A stretch of 64,000 nt of DNA from Psychrobacillus psychrotolerans (GCF_900115805.1 NZ_FOXU01000001.1:62001-126000); one strand, 5' to 3'. Counted from the stretch's first letter, positions 36,044-44,317 are shown. A program made the numbers and translations. The notes: generated from the letters alone by a model not told the origin.

Positions 36044-36802
36044 ATGGACATCTTAGTGGGGGTCATGATACTATTTGCCATACTTAGCGGAATTGCAAAA
36101 GTAGGCTTTGGATTTGGAGCCGGAATAATATTAAACCCTATCTTAACATTATTTGTTTCTTCCTCAACTGCTGTTACCTTACTAGCTCCAATTCTTTGGT
36201 TTAGTAATTTTACTGGAGCAAGAACTCATAGAAAATCGATAGAGTGGAATTTAATAAAAAAGTTATTACCGATGGCACTTACAGGTACATTGCTGGGTAG
36301 TTTTATACTATCTCATGTAAATGATCAAATATTAAGGCCCAGTATTGGGATTATCGCTATAACTATGGGAATCTTGCTCTTTATATCACGAAAGAAAGTA
36401 AAAGAAGATGACAAAGAGAAAGAAAATATGGCAGGTCAACATAATAAAAGGGGAATCATATATCATTTAGGAGCATTTGCATCTGGATTTGTAGGAGCCA
36501 CTGCAAATTCCGGAGGGCTTCCATTGATAGTGCTCTTCATGAACGATAGAACATTAAGTAAAAATGCGTTCACCGCAAATATTGTTGTCATGTTAGCCAT
36601 AATGGACACAATAAAAATTATTTTTTACATGTTCTTGGGTATACTCACAATACAAAATTTCCTATTAGTTGCTTTATATATTCCATTTATCTATATTGGA
36701 GCATTAGTTGGTAAACGGGTTCATACTAAAATACCAGAAAAGTCATTCTTTCAGATTGTTCATTCAATGATATTTATAATTGGAATTATGTTGTTATTTT
36801 AG
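36044..36802 (+). CDS. TSUP-family anion exporter
   Basis: 252 residues, about eight membrane segments. Repeat signatures GIAKVGFGFGAGIILNPILT and GFVGATANSGGLPLIVLFM. TSUP proteins move sulfite, sulfonates or other organic anions, usually outward. Its presence between two aldehyde dehydrogenase genes suggests the pathway releases an anion. This is a hint at an organosulfonate substrate, not proof. AAAGGAGCAA ribosome site. Confidence 0.82.
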   Translation: MDILVGVMILFAILSGIAKVGFGFGAGIILNPILTLFVSSSTAVTLLAPILWFSNFTGARTHRKSIEWNLIKKLLPMALTGTLLGSFILSHVNDQILRPSIGIIAITMGILLFISRKKVKEDDKEKENMAGQHNKRGIIYHLGAFASGFVGATANSGGLPLIVLFMNDRTLSKNAFTANIVVMLAIMDTIKIIFYMFLGILTIQNFLLVALYIPFIYIGALVGKRVHTKIPEKSFFQIVHSMIFIIGIMLLF

Positions 36803-36907
36803 TAACAAAAGAGCTCATAAAAAGACCTGTTTTATTTAATAAAAGTAAGCTAATTCGGTAAATATACGATTATTTCGTAGGTGAATATAAAAGAGGTGTG
36901 AGATATA

Positions 36908-38326
36908 GTGAAAAAAAAATTATATATTAATGGTGAATGGCATGAATCTTTACTATATAAAGATTTATATTCACCTTATTCAGAAGAGAAAATTGCTGAG
37001 ATTCCTCAAGCATCCAATGAAGATGTAGAATCCGCTATTGATGCTGCTTATAATAATCGAGAAGTAATGGCAAGTCTTACAGCATATGAAAAAGCTGATA
37101 TATTAGAAAATCTAGTCAGTTTGTTATTTGAAAATAGATTAAAAGCAGCTGAAATTATTTCCTTAGAATCAGCAAAGCCAATAAAGTTCTCTTTAGGTGA
37201 AATAGATCGAACGATTGAAACCTATAAATTCGCGGCAGAAGAAGCAAAACGTTTAACTGGAGAAATAATTCCGATGGATGCTGCGAAAAATGGAGCAAAT
37301 CGCTTCGGTTACACAATCGAGCAACCACTTGGTGTTATTGGTGCCATTACACCATTTAACTTCCCGCAAAACTTAGTAGCACATAAAGTGGGACCTGCAA
37401 TTGCAGCCGGAAATACAATCGTTCTTAAGCCTGCATCACAAACGCCTCTTTCAGCATTGTTTTTAGCTGAATTAATTGATCAAACAGCTTTACCTAAAGG
37501 TGCATTTAACGTTATTACAGGTAGTGGTAAAACCGTTGGTGATACATTGGTTACAAGTGAAAAAGTAAAAATGATTACATTCACTGGTAGCCCTGCTGTT
37601 GGAATTGGTATTCGCAACAAAGCCGGCTTGAAAAAAGTTGCTCTTGAACTAGGATCGAACGCCGGTTTAATTATCGACAAAAATGTAGATTTATCCCAAA
37701 TTGTACCGAAATGTGTTATTGGTGCATTTTCAAACCAAGGTCAAGTTTGTATTTCATTACAACGCACCTATGTAATGGATGAATTATTCAATGAATTTAT
37801 TCAACAATTTACAAATGCTACTAAGCAGTTAATCATTGGAAGCCCACTTGCAGAAACAACGGATATTTCTGCAATGATTAATCCCAATGAATCAGAACGT
37901 GCACTTAGGTGGATACAAGAAGCCGTGGAGGACGGTGCTAAAATCGTAACAGGTGGTAATATTGAAAATGGAGTCTTCATGCCAACCATTTTAACGAATG
38001 TTCACTCTACTCTAAAGGTATCTTGCCAGGAAGTTTTTGCACCAATTGTAGTTGTGAACAGTATTTCTTCTGTAGAAGAAGGAATTGCAGCAATAAATGA
38101 TTCAAATTATGGTCTACAAGCAGGGATTTTCACAAATGATATTCAAACAGCATTCAAAGCTTCAAGAGAGTTTGAAGTAGGCGGCGTCATGATTAACGAT
38201 ATTCCAACTTACCGTGTAGACCAAATGCCATATGGGGGTGTGAAAGATAGCGGAACGGGTAAAGAAGGATTAAAATATGCAATCCATGAAATGACTGAAA
38301 CGAAACTTGTCGTTTGGAACTTATAA
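36908..38326 (+). CDS. aldehyde dehydrogenase
   Basis: 472 residues from GTG 36908 behind GAGGTGTGAG. General-base Glu in VALELGSNAG and catalytic Cys in NQGQVCISLQR. It resembles the lactaldehyde/glyceraldehyde-3-phosphate (non-phosphorylating) branch of the family. It is the last gene of the island and has its own terminator at 38385. Confidence 0.88.
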   Translation: MKKKLYINGEWHESLLYKDLYSPYSEEKIAEIPQASNEDVESAIDAAYNNREVMASLTAYEKADILENLVSLLFENRLKAAEIISLESAKPIKFSLGEIDRTIETYKFAAEEAKRLTGEIIPMDAAKNGANRFGYTIEQPLGVIGAITPFNFPQNLVAHKVGPAIAAGNTIVLKPASQTPLSALFLAELIDQTALPKGAFNVITGSGKTVGDTLVTSEKVKMITFTGSPAVGIGIRNKAGLKKVALELGSNAGLIIDKNVDLSQIVPKCVIGAFSNQGQVCISLQRTYVMDELFNEFIQQFTNATKQLIIGSPLAETTDISAMINPNESERALRWIQEAVEDGAKIVTGGNIENGVFMPTILTNVHSTLKVSCQEVFAPIVVVNSISSVEEGIAAINDSNYGLQAGIFTNDIQTAFKASREFEVGGVMINDIPTYRVDQMPYGGVKDSGTGKEGLKYAIHEMTETKLVVWNL

Positions 38327-38384
38327 TAATATGTTTTAACTAACAGATTACTTATATTACTTTGTTAATTATTTATTTTCAAAA

Positions 38385-38441
38385 ACCAGGTACCTCCACA
38401 TACCCTTCATTAGTTTAAAAAGCTACCTGGTGTATTTTTTA
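38385..38441 (+). terminator. terminator closing the catabolic run
   Basis: ACCAGGTA (38385-38392) pairs with TACCTGGT (38424-38431) across a long loop, then ATTTTTT-type tail. Confidence 0.65.
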
Positions 38442-38831
38442 TTAATAAAAAATAATCTGTTAACTGTATCTGATACCGCAATCGCTGTAAACGTTACAAT
38501 TATCTTCTTTACACCGTCATTTATTTTTTTAAAAAATTGTAAATGGAACTCTTCTAGCTGGAAATAGAAGTAACAAAAAGAGAAATAATAATCAGTGATC
38601 AAAGTTTAGTTCTTCAATATATTTTCTACCTTATAATTTTTATTGGCTCTGTTAAAGAAAGAAGTTGATAATCGTTAATGACTGCGAAGAATAGGTTTCC
38701 CTATTTAAATTCGCATTGGAAATTTATGTTAAAATAAATATGGGCTTGTGAAAGTGTTCACTTAAACTAATGCGGCAGTTTAGTTGAAGAAGGAACTTAT
38801 CGATAATTGAAAAAATAAAAATCAGGAGCTA
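38442..38831. other. right junction of the island, no intact gene
   Basis: The minus strand between about 38450 and 38560 has a coding-like stretch (KKINDGVKKIIVTFTAIAVS, DTVNRLFF) without start or family. A second-hairpin repeat copy sits at 38761-38791, and direct repeat A begins at 38832. I read this as rearranged debris at the island edge. Confidence 0.4.
38761..38791 (+). repeat. two-hairpin repeat, second hairpin
   Basis: CTTAAACTAATGCGGCAG then TTTAGTTGAAG. First copy to the right of the island. Confidence 0.65.
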
Positions 38832-38920
38832 GATATGGGGGCTGACAACTGAATGACTTCTATTCTTCTATTTATTAACTTATACACAATATTCAATTTA
38901 AAATGAAACTTCTATCTAAA
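38832..38920. repeat. direct repeat A, right copy
   Basis: AGATATGGGGGCTGACAACT..AATATTCAATTTAAAATGAA.. matches 20034-20138, shortened by about 17 bases in the middle. It is joined at 38921 directly to repeat B, whereas at the left the two lie 2.7 kb apart with the permease gene between them. Confidence 0.7.
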
Positions 38921-38977
38921 AAGTTGAATAAAGAAGATTGAAAGGAAAGTAATTCATAAAAAAAGGGGGGGTAGAAG

Positions 38978-39208
38978 GTGGACTTATTACTCTGGATAAC
39001 TACTGGTTTCATGCTAATCGGATTAGTTGTTCTCGTTACTATGAAAAAAGGTATGGAAAGTAAGGTCGCTTTTATAAAAGCAAATATGGACAAGGAGGAA
39101 AATTCCTCAAAAGCTAAATCCGTAATTTGGTGGATAAGGAGTACCACTGCTTGGGGAGTAGGGGGTATATTTCTTGTTGTTTGGTGGTTTAATAATTATT
39201 TTGGATAA
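38978..39208 (+). CDS. 76-aa membrane protein (right copy of a duplicated gene)
   Basis: Same as the gene at 22923 except Ser to Thr in WIRSTTAWGVGG. GTG start behind AAAGGGGGGG, two hydrophobic segments around a charged middle. Both copies keep leader and downstream repeat, so both may be expressed. Confidence 0.7.
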   Translation: MDLLLWITTGFMLIGLVVLVTMKKGMESKVAFIKANMDKEENSSKAKSVIWWIRSTTAWGVGGIFLVVWWFNNYFG

Positions 39209-39226
39209 CTGTCGGTTTCAAATGTA

Positions 39227-39293
39227 CTTAAACTAGCGGATGCTTTACTTCAAGAAGGAGTGAAGCCTTTTTTCTTATTGAAGTAACGCAGCA
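39227..39293 (+). repeat. two-hairpin repeat, first hairpin complete
   Basis: CTTAAACTAGCGGATGCTTT, ACTTCAAGAAGGAGTGAAGC, six Ts, CTTATTGAAGTAACGCAGCA. The second hairpin is cut off after AGCA. Confidence 0.7.
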
Positions 39294-39430
39294 TGCTTCC
39301 ATGGTAGGACGTAATTTTCTTCCACATTCTGTGTTGAAGCAGGACTTCACGTAATAAATAATAACACTTCCACTCATAATTTAAATGAGTGGAGATAGAG
39401 AATGTCTAATAATTAGAATGAATTACAAGG

Positions 39431-39970
39431 TTAGTCATTCGGATTTAATATAGCTAGCATCTGATGATCTTCCCAAGAACCATTAATCTTGACATTTTTC
39501 TTAGCTATTCCTTCTTTATGGAAACCAGCCTTTTCTAATACTCGAATGGAACCAATGTTATCTGGCATAACTCCAGCTTCAATTCGATGTAATTTTAGAA
39601 TTTCGAAAGCATAGTTAACAACTAAATTAGTAGCTTCCGTAGTATAACCTTTGCCATTATGTTCTTGGTCTAAGGAATAGCCTAAAAGTGCACTTTCACG
39701 AGGTCCACGGAGAACTTGAAACAAACCAATAGTACCTATAAGAATATCATCATTAATTTTAAAAATTCCGAACCTATATTCTATTTCTTTTTTTGTATTT
39801 TGTTCCCATTTTTCGATTAATTCTTTCTGAGTTGCTAAAGTCCAGTAATTTTCTGGGTGATTTATAGAATAGTTTTCAAAAAATGCTTGATTTCTCTTTT
39901 CTAAACTTAGTAATTCGACAGCATCTGAGAGTATAAGAGGTCGTATATATACATTATTATTTTTGGACAT
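39431..39970 (-). CDS. RimJ/RimL-type GNAT acetyltransferase
   Basis: 179 residues. YIRPLILSDA at the N-terminus, LLGYSLDQEHNGKGYTTEA for the acetyl-CoA loop, and SIRVLEKAGFHKEGI near the end are the markers of ribosomal-protein-alanine acetyltransferase-like enzymes. It is the only minus-strand gene in the 39-48 kb array. Substrate unknown. A CCACTCAT/ATGAGTGG stem at about 39370-39392 may end its transcript. Confidence 0.87.
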   Translation of the reverse strand: MSKNNNVYIRPLILSDAVELLSLEKRNQAFFENYSINHPENYWTLATQKELIEKWEQNTKKEIEYRFGIFKINDDILIGTIGLFQVLRGPRESALLGYSLDQEHNGKGYTTEATNLVVNYAFEILKLHRIEAGVMPDNIGSIRVLEKAGFHKEGIAKKNVKINGSWEDHQMLAILNPND

Positions 39971-40104
39971 CTAACCTTCCTTTCTGTATGTAGGAACTTA
40001 CCTATAAAATTATATCACGCAGATAATGTGTAATAAAAGAGACTGTGCTTAGAAAACTAACCCGTTCAGTTGAGTGGTACAAAACTCAGATTAAACACAT
40101 AAGT

Positions 40105-40141
40105 GGGCTGTTAATTGACATATAATTAACAGTCCATTTTT
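40105..40141 (+). terminator. intrinsic terminator-like stem
   Basis: GGGCTGTTAATT (40105-40116) pairs with AATTAACAGTCC (40124-40135), then ATTTTTC. No plus-strand gene lies directly upstream. Confidence 0.6.
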
Positions 40142-40216
40142 CATTGATATATAGCGTTTTTCACTGAATTAAATACCCTTTTAACGTACGCAATTACTTA
40201 AATTAGGGGGATGGTT

Positions 40217-40522
40217 TTGAATATAGTGTTTATCATTATTTTAGTGTTTTCTTTACTCGCTTCTATGCTAACTTCTATTTGGTTATTGAAAATGAAGAAC
40301 AAGAAATGGCAAGCAAGGTTAGTTGCATTTAGTATAAATACACTTATTCTGTCAATAGCAACAATCCTACTTTACAAGTTAGACGTTCAAACATTTCATA
40401 AACAGACAGAAGGATTATTTAGTAGTTTAGGTTTAGGTGTATTGATGTTTTTCATTCCAATAAATACATTCCTAAATTTTTGTATACTCGAATTTTTAAA
40501 AAATAAAAGTATGATTATATAA
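40217..40522 (+). CDS. small membrane protein, unknown function
   Basis: 101 residues from TTG 40217; AGGGGG at 40205-40210 abuts ATG 40211, so TTG two codons on has the better spacing. Three hydrophobic segments (about 3-24, 35-53, 70-93). Followed by a clean second-hairpin repeat. No family recognised. Confidence 0.65.
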   Translation: MNIVFIIILVFSLLASMLTSIWLLKMKNKKWQARLVAFSINTLILSIATILLYKLDVQTFHKQTEGLFSSLGLGVLMFFIPINTFLNFCILEFLKNKSMII

Positions 40523-40550
40523 CGTGATAAATAAATTTCGGTTGTCGAAT

Positions 40551-40579
40551 ATTCAACTAACGCGGCAGTTTAGTTGAAG
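40551..40579 (+). repeat. two-hairpin repeat, clean second hairpin
   Basis: ATTCAACTAACGCGGCAG then TTTAGTTGAAG. Confidence 0.65.
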
Positions 40580-40636
40580 ATTCGCTTTCCGGAATAATCA
40601 ATCTTTAATTTTAAAATTAATAGCGATAAACAGGTA

Positions 40637-40687
40637 AAACCTCGAATTCTGAGCAAATATATGCTCAAGATACGAGGTTTATTTTTA
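40637..40687 (+). terminator. intrinsic terminator
   Basis: AAACCTCG pairs with CGAGGTTT, with an inner TGAGCA/TGCTCA stem, then ATTTTTACC. Confidence 0.75.
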
Positions 40688-40825
40688 CCTAGAAATTGAA
40701 AATTGTCTACGGGTTTTTTATATAAATTTGAATTTTAGTTGAAGAAAAATTTATTTTATAAACAAATATAAAGAACATACATTCGTGTTATAATTTATTT
40801 GATAATACTAACAAGGGGGATAATT

Positions 40826-41863
40826 GTGAAATTAAAAAACATTAACATTCATGAACGAATGAAACATTACAATGTGCAAGGTTTAAGTATTACATTGCTT
40901 GAGGGCGGTGAAATTAGTGGAACAGATAATTACGGCTTATTAGAAGTGGAAAGCAGTAGAAAAGCAAATGAAGGTTCTATTTTTAGTGCGTGTTCAATTA
41001 GTAAGTTCTTAACAGGAATACTTGTAATGAAGCTAGTAGAGGAAGGACTTCTTGATTTAGATGATGATGTGAATGAAAATCTTAAATCGTGGAAAGTACC
41101 AGAAAATGATTTTACTAAAAATAAAAAAGTGACATTGAGGAACTTACTAAGTCATCAATCTGGAATTAAAGACCCTGAAGGTAGTTTTCCTGAACTGAAC
41201 TCAAAAATAGGTGTCCCTTCGATGGTTGAATTATTAGAGGGAAAAACTCTATATTGTAAAACTCCTATTGACGTCAAGTGTGAACCAGTAAGTGAATTCC
41301 ATTATTCGGATGCAGGTTTTTGTATCATTCAACAATTGATAGAAGATGTTACTGAAAAACCTTTTTATCAAGTTATAAATGAGCAAATATTTGAACCATT
41401 AGGAATGGCAAATAGCCATTTCAATACAACAATGTTGGAAGTGGATAGACAAAATTTTTCTTCTGGTCACAACAAAAACGGGGAAATAGTAGATGGGAAA
41501 TATCCTATATATCCTTATCCAGCGGCTTCTGGATTATGGACAACTTCTTTGAATTTAGCTGAATTAGTTCTTGAGTTAATGAATGCTGTAAAAGGAGAAA
41601 GCAAGGTTGGCATTTCGGAAAGTTTAGCAAAAGAAATGATAACTCCACAAAGAGGTAAAAGTTGGACTGGATTAGGTGTGTTTCTTGAAAGCTCTGAAAA
41701 AGAACTAGAAATTAGCTCACTTGGTTGGGGAGTGGGTTTTCAATGTATGATGGTGGCGTTTCCCTATTTAGAGAAAGGTGCGGTTATAATGACGAATGCA
41801 GAATTGGGTGTTCATCAATTGGAAGGGATTATAGGGGAAATATATAAATCTCTTTTGTCTTAA
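40826..41863 (+). CDS. serine hydrolase, class C beta-lactamase-like
   Basis: 345 residues from GTG 40826, set by AAGGGGGAT. SxxK motif at Ser57-Lys60 (SACSISK). FHYSDAGFC supplies the Tyr of the second motif, and the fold continues to SLGWGVGFQCM. No signal peptide, so it is probably cytosolic, an esterase or peptidase rather than a secreted beta-lactamase. It starts 22 bases before the next gene's reading unit ends and is probably co-transcribed with the GNAT gene at 41886. Confidence 0.82.
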   Translation: MKLKNINIHERMKHYNVQGLSITLLEGGEISGTDNYGLLEVESSRKANEGSIFSACSISKFLTGILVMKLVEEGLLDLDDDVNENLKSWKVPENDFTKNKKVTLRNLLSHQSGIKDPEGSFPELNSKIGVPSMVELLEGKTLYCKTPIDVKCEPVSEFHYSDAGFCIIQQLIEDVTEKPFYQVINEQIFEPLGMANSHFNTTMLEVDRQNFSSGHNKNGEIVDGKYPIYPYPAASGLWTTSLNLAELVLELMNAVKGESKVGISESLAKEMITPQRGKSWTGLGVFLESSEKELEISSLGWGVGFQCMMVAFPYLEKGAVIMTNAELGVHQLEGIIGEIYKSLLS

Positions 41864-41885
41864 AAAGCGTTAAGGGGGGAGAAAT

Positions 41886-42299
41886 ATGCAGATAGCCTTA
41901 GCAAATCCAACTCATATACTTGAAGTTTTATCGTTCTTCAACGAAAATTTAGACAGCAATAACAGTGCGGTTTATTCTGAAGAATTTTTATGTCCTCTTG
42001 GAATTAAAGCATCCATAAGAAGAAAGCAAATGGTAGTGGCAACAGTAGAAGGGCAAGTGGTAGGGGCTTTTCGGTTTTACCGAAAAAAAACTCAAAACAA
42101 AATATCTTTATACCAATTTGCGATTAGCGAAATTTATCGCGGTCAAGGGTTATTAAAAAAGATGTTAAAAACGATAAATGATTTACCTATCATTTCATTA
42201 TGTCCGACTGATTCCTATTTAAATGATTATTATGATAAATCAGGATGGTATTTACAAGAACAAAATGAGGATTTTAATGTATGGATTCTTAATGACTAG
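41886..42299 (+). CDS. GNAT-family acetyltransferase (short)
   Basis: 137 residues from ATG 41886 behind AAGGGGGGAG, 22 bases after the hydrolase gene. EIYRGQGLLKKMLK holds the acetyl-CoA loop, and LNDYYDKSGWYLQE the last motif. Somewhat shorter than typical. Substrate unknown. Confidence 0.75.
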   Translation: MQIALANPTHILEVLSFFNENLDSNNSAVYSEEFLCPLGIKASIRRKQMVVATVEGQVVGAFRFYRKKTQNKISLYQFAISEIYRGQGLLKKMLKTINDLPIISLCPTDSYLNDYYDKSGWYLQEQNEDFNVWILND

Positions 42300-42308
42300 T
42301 AATTATCT

Positions 42309-42340
42309 TCTTCAACTAACGACGTGGTGCTTTAGCAGAA
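42309..42340 (+). repeat. two-hairpin repeat, 5' remnant
   Basis: CTTCAACTAACGACGTGGTG then CTTTAGCAGAAC. Confidence 0.5.
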
Positions 42341-42403
42341 CAAAGAAAATATATTATAAATTAAATTTGAGTGTAAACCTATGATTAAGGAGGTAATTTT
42401 TCT

Positions 42404-42571
42404 ATGTTGCATCCATATAAAGAATTTGAAAATACACCTTTATGGGCAGTTATAAATAATGGGATAGATGACCTTGTGGAAAATAATGATATTGAAGAAA
42501 GTACACCAAGAGATTACATCGTTGGCTATCTCTGTAAGTTAATATCGGAATTAGAAACAGAAAATAAATAA
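42404..42571 (+). CDS. 55-aa conserved-type small protein
   Basis: Short gene from ATG 42404 with a full AAGGAGGT ribosome site. The product starts MLHPYKEFENTPLWAVINNG and ends in DYIVGYLCKLISELETENK: acidic, helical, soluble. Very similar short proteins of unknown function are common in Bacillaceae, as far as I recall. It sits between two repeat copies like the other cassette-type genes. Confidence 0.75.
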   Translation: MLHPYKEFENTPLWAVINNGIDDLVENNDIEESTPRDYIVGYLCKLISELETENK

Positions 42572-42581
42572 GACCCTTTGT

Positions 42582-42660
42582 TTCACTAACGGGTGCTTTA
42601 CTTCAAGAAGGAGTAAAGCCATTTTCTTATTCAACTAAAGGGGCAGTTTAGTTCAATTAG
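42582..42660 (+). repeat. two-hairpin repeat, full-length copy
   Basis: CACTAACGGGTGCTTTACTT, CAAGAAGGAGTAAAGCC, ATTTTCTTATTCAACTAAAG, GGGCAGTTTAGTTCAATTAG. Both hairpins intact. Confidence 0.8.
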
Positions 42661-42742
42661 AGGATATTATTTGAAGAATGACGAATTTGTCAATATTAGT
42701 GTAGTTTTTGAGTATTTCCTTTTACAAATGAGGGGTGACAAT

Positions 42743-42937
42743 ATGGAATTATTAGTTCAAGCAGGATTTTTTTTAAATCCAATTTTAGCAATAGTATTTT
42801 GCTTAAATTTAGTAGCATTAATCAAAAAAGTTAGTAGTGATAGTAATGCTGGTACCTCTAAAAATACATTTTGGATGACTATTTCAGCTACTTATATCAT
42901 ATTTAGTATAACTTGGTTGTTGATGTTTCTATTGTAA
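42743..42937 (+). CDS. 64-aa membrane protein, unknown function
   Basis: From ATG 42743, set by GAGGGGTGAC; the longer frame from 42671 begins in a repeat leader without ribosome site. Two membrane segments (about 8-28 and 44-63) with a short polar link. Flanked by full-length repeat copies on both sides: a clear one-gene unit. Confidence 0.7.
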   Translation: MELLVQAGFFLNPILAIVFCLNLVALIKKVSSDSNAGTSKNTFWMTISATYIIFSITWLLMFLL

Positions 42938-42963
42938 TTCATTTACAACTCAATCTTTCTTCT

Positions 42964-43053
42964 TCAACTAACGGGTGCTTTAGTTAAACAAGAGGCTGCC
43001 TGTAACGGTAGCCTTTTCTTATTAAATTAACGCGGCAGGTTAGTTCAATAAGA
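42964..43053 (+). repeat. two-hairpin repeat, full-length variant
   Basis: TTCAACTAACGGGTGCTTTA, then a different first stem (GAGGCTGCC..GGTAGCC, TTTTCT), then TTATTAAATTAACGCGGCAG and GTTAGTTCAATAAG. The first hairpin has been replaced but its place and T-tail are kept. Confidence 0.75.
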
Positions 43054-43204
43054 TATTGTTTGTCCACATTATCATAGTTATATAATTAGAGGAATGCAGG
43101 AAAGGTAGGAGATTAATACGGCGATTTTAAGAGCTGGGTATGGTCTAGACCATACTGGATTTATTGAAAGCGATGTAAGCATAGATAATATTGATAATGA
43201 TTAC

Positions 43205-43975
43205 GTGCCTTGCATTCGAGATTCTGTCGAAAGTCTTAGAAATTCATTTCAAGATCAATTGCACAGTGTTTATTTGTACGGCAGCGTAGCCAGAGGTGAA
43301 GCGGTTGTTTTAAAATCAGATTTAGACCTCATTGCTATGTTTGATGGCAAACTGAGTTCCGTTAAGTTAGCGAATTTAAAGAAACTTGCTGGAGAACTGT
43401 CTCAAAAGTATCGATCTCTGGTTCGTGAAGTTGGAATAGTTGTTGCATATTACGACTATACGGTTTCCCCCTCAAATTATTACGAAAATGCCTTTCTTAA
43501 AGAACTCTGTGTTTGTGTCTACGGAGAGGATTTAAGAGACCGATTTGGTCCGTATAAACTTACATCCGAGATAGCCATTCGCTTCAATGGTGATATTTGT
43601 GAGGCTCTTACTCGGACGTTAAAAAGGTTAGAAACAGCTTCTGACGAAGATTTTAAAAAGTTTTCACAAGGTTTCGCTCGCAAACTCATTCGAACATACT
43701 ATTCAATGGTGATGGTGCGTTCTCAGATTTGGTCGACACGACTTCACGAGCAATCTGAAGTCTTTATCCACCACTTCCCGGATAAAGAATCTATTATTCG
43801 AACCCTGCTAAATTGGATAGATGAACCACCTACGGACCGCGAAGCTGTATATGAATTGTTTAAGATCGAGGGTGAGTGCTTTACTTCAAGAAGGTGTAGA
43901 GCTTTTTTTCTTATTGAACTAAAGCGGCAGGTTAGTTTAAGTGTGTTGTATAATAAATGGATATCTTTAGTTTGA
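43205..43975 (+). CDS. nucleotidyltransferase-domain protein whose C-terminus is encoded by a repeat
   Basis: 256 residues from GTG 43205. GSVARGEAVVLKSDLDLIA is the GS-x10-D-x-D nucleotidyltransferase motif of the kanamycin/streptomycin adenylyltransferase superfamily. A coding-like frame extends upstream to ATT 43112 (NTAILRAGYGLDHTGFIE), just behind GGTAGGAG; a native ATG may have become ATT. From residue about 222 (GECFTSRRCRAFFLIELKRQ) the protein is translated from the repeat at 43871, so the natural C-terminus has been replaced. Function uncertain, possibly impaired. Confidence 0.75.
   Translation: MPCIRDSVESLRNSFQDQLHSVYLYGSVARGEAVVLKSDLDLIAMFDGKLSSVKLANLKKLAGELSQKYRSLVREVGIVVAYYDYTVSPSNYYENAFLKELCVCVYGEDLRDRFGPYKLTSEIAIRFNGDICEALTRTLKRLETASDEDFKKFSQGFARKLIRTYYSMVMVRSQIWSTRLHEQSEVFIHHFPDKESIIRTLLNWIDEPPTDREAVYELFKIEGECFTSRRCRAFFLIELKRQVSLSVLYNKWISLV
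43871..43940 (+). repeat. two-hairpin repeat inside the 3' end of a coding sequence
   Basis: GGTGAGTGCTTTACTTCAAG, AAGGTGTAGAGC, seven Ts, CTTATTGAACTAAAGCGGCA, GGTTAGTTTAAG. Read in frame as the last part of the nucleotidyltransferase. Full-length copy. Confidence 0.8.
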
Positions 43976-44004
43976 AAATCACATGTTGGTACAGGGAGGA
44001 TTGT

Positions 44005-44238
44005 ATGTGGAGTTTTAGCACTTATAAAGACAAACGTTACTGGATACTTTTGATTACAGCTATAATTATCTTGGTCTTGTTCGCTGTTTTTACCCCTGAT
44101 TATATTCTTGAAAAAACTAACTTTGTACCATTTTCAATGCTTATATTTATAGTTTTATTCTGGTCGACATACCATCTTTGGAAGTATTTTGGTGATAAAA
44201 AGAAGAGGAATAATACGGATGACAGTTGCGATTTGTAA
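44005..44238 (+). CDS. 77-aa membrane protein, unknown function
   Basis: From ATG 44005, set by AGGGAGGATT; the ATG at 43957 is rejected because it overlaps the previous frame. Two membrane segments (about 12-30 and 41-60), a charged C-terminal tail KKKRNNTDDSCD. Followed by a repeat copy. Confidence 0.68.
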   Translation: MWSFSTYKDKRYWILLITAIIILVLFAVFTPDYILEKTNFVPFSMLIFIVLFWSTYHLWKYFGDKKKRNNTDDSCDL

Positions 44239-44244
44239 CTTGCT

Positions 44245-44289
44245 TATTCAAGTAACGGGTGCTTTACTTCAAGAAGGAGTAAAACCTTA
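44245..44289 (+). repeat. two-hairpin repeat, first half
   Basis: TTCAAGTAACGGGTGCTTTA, CTTCAAGAAGGAGTAAAACC. It lies 29 bases before the hydrolase gene at 44318. Confidence 0.65.
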
Positions 44290-44317
44290 ACGTATGTTCT
44301 GTATTAGGGGGAGGAAC

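Larger units (their letters stand above)
38922..39293 (+). repeat. direct repeat B, right copy (372 bp)
   Basis: Second copy of 22867-23238, same orientation, about 98% identical by eye. Confidence 0.92.
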
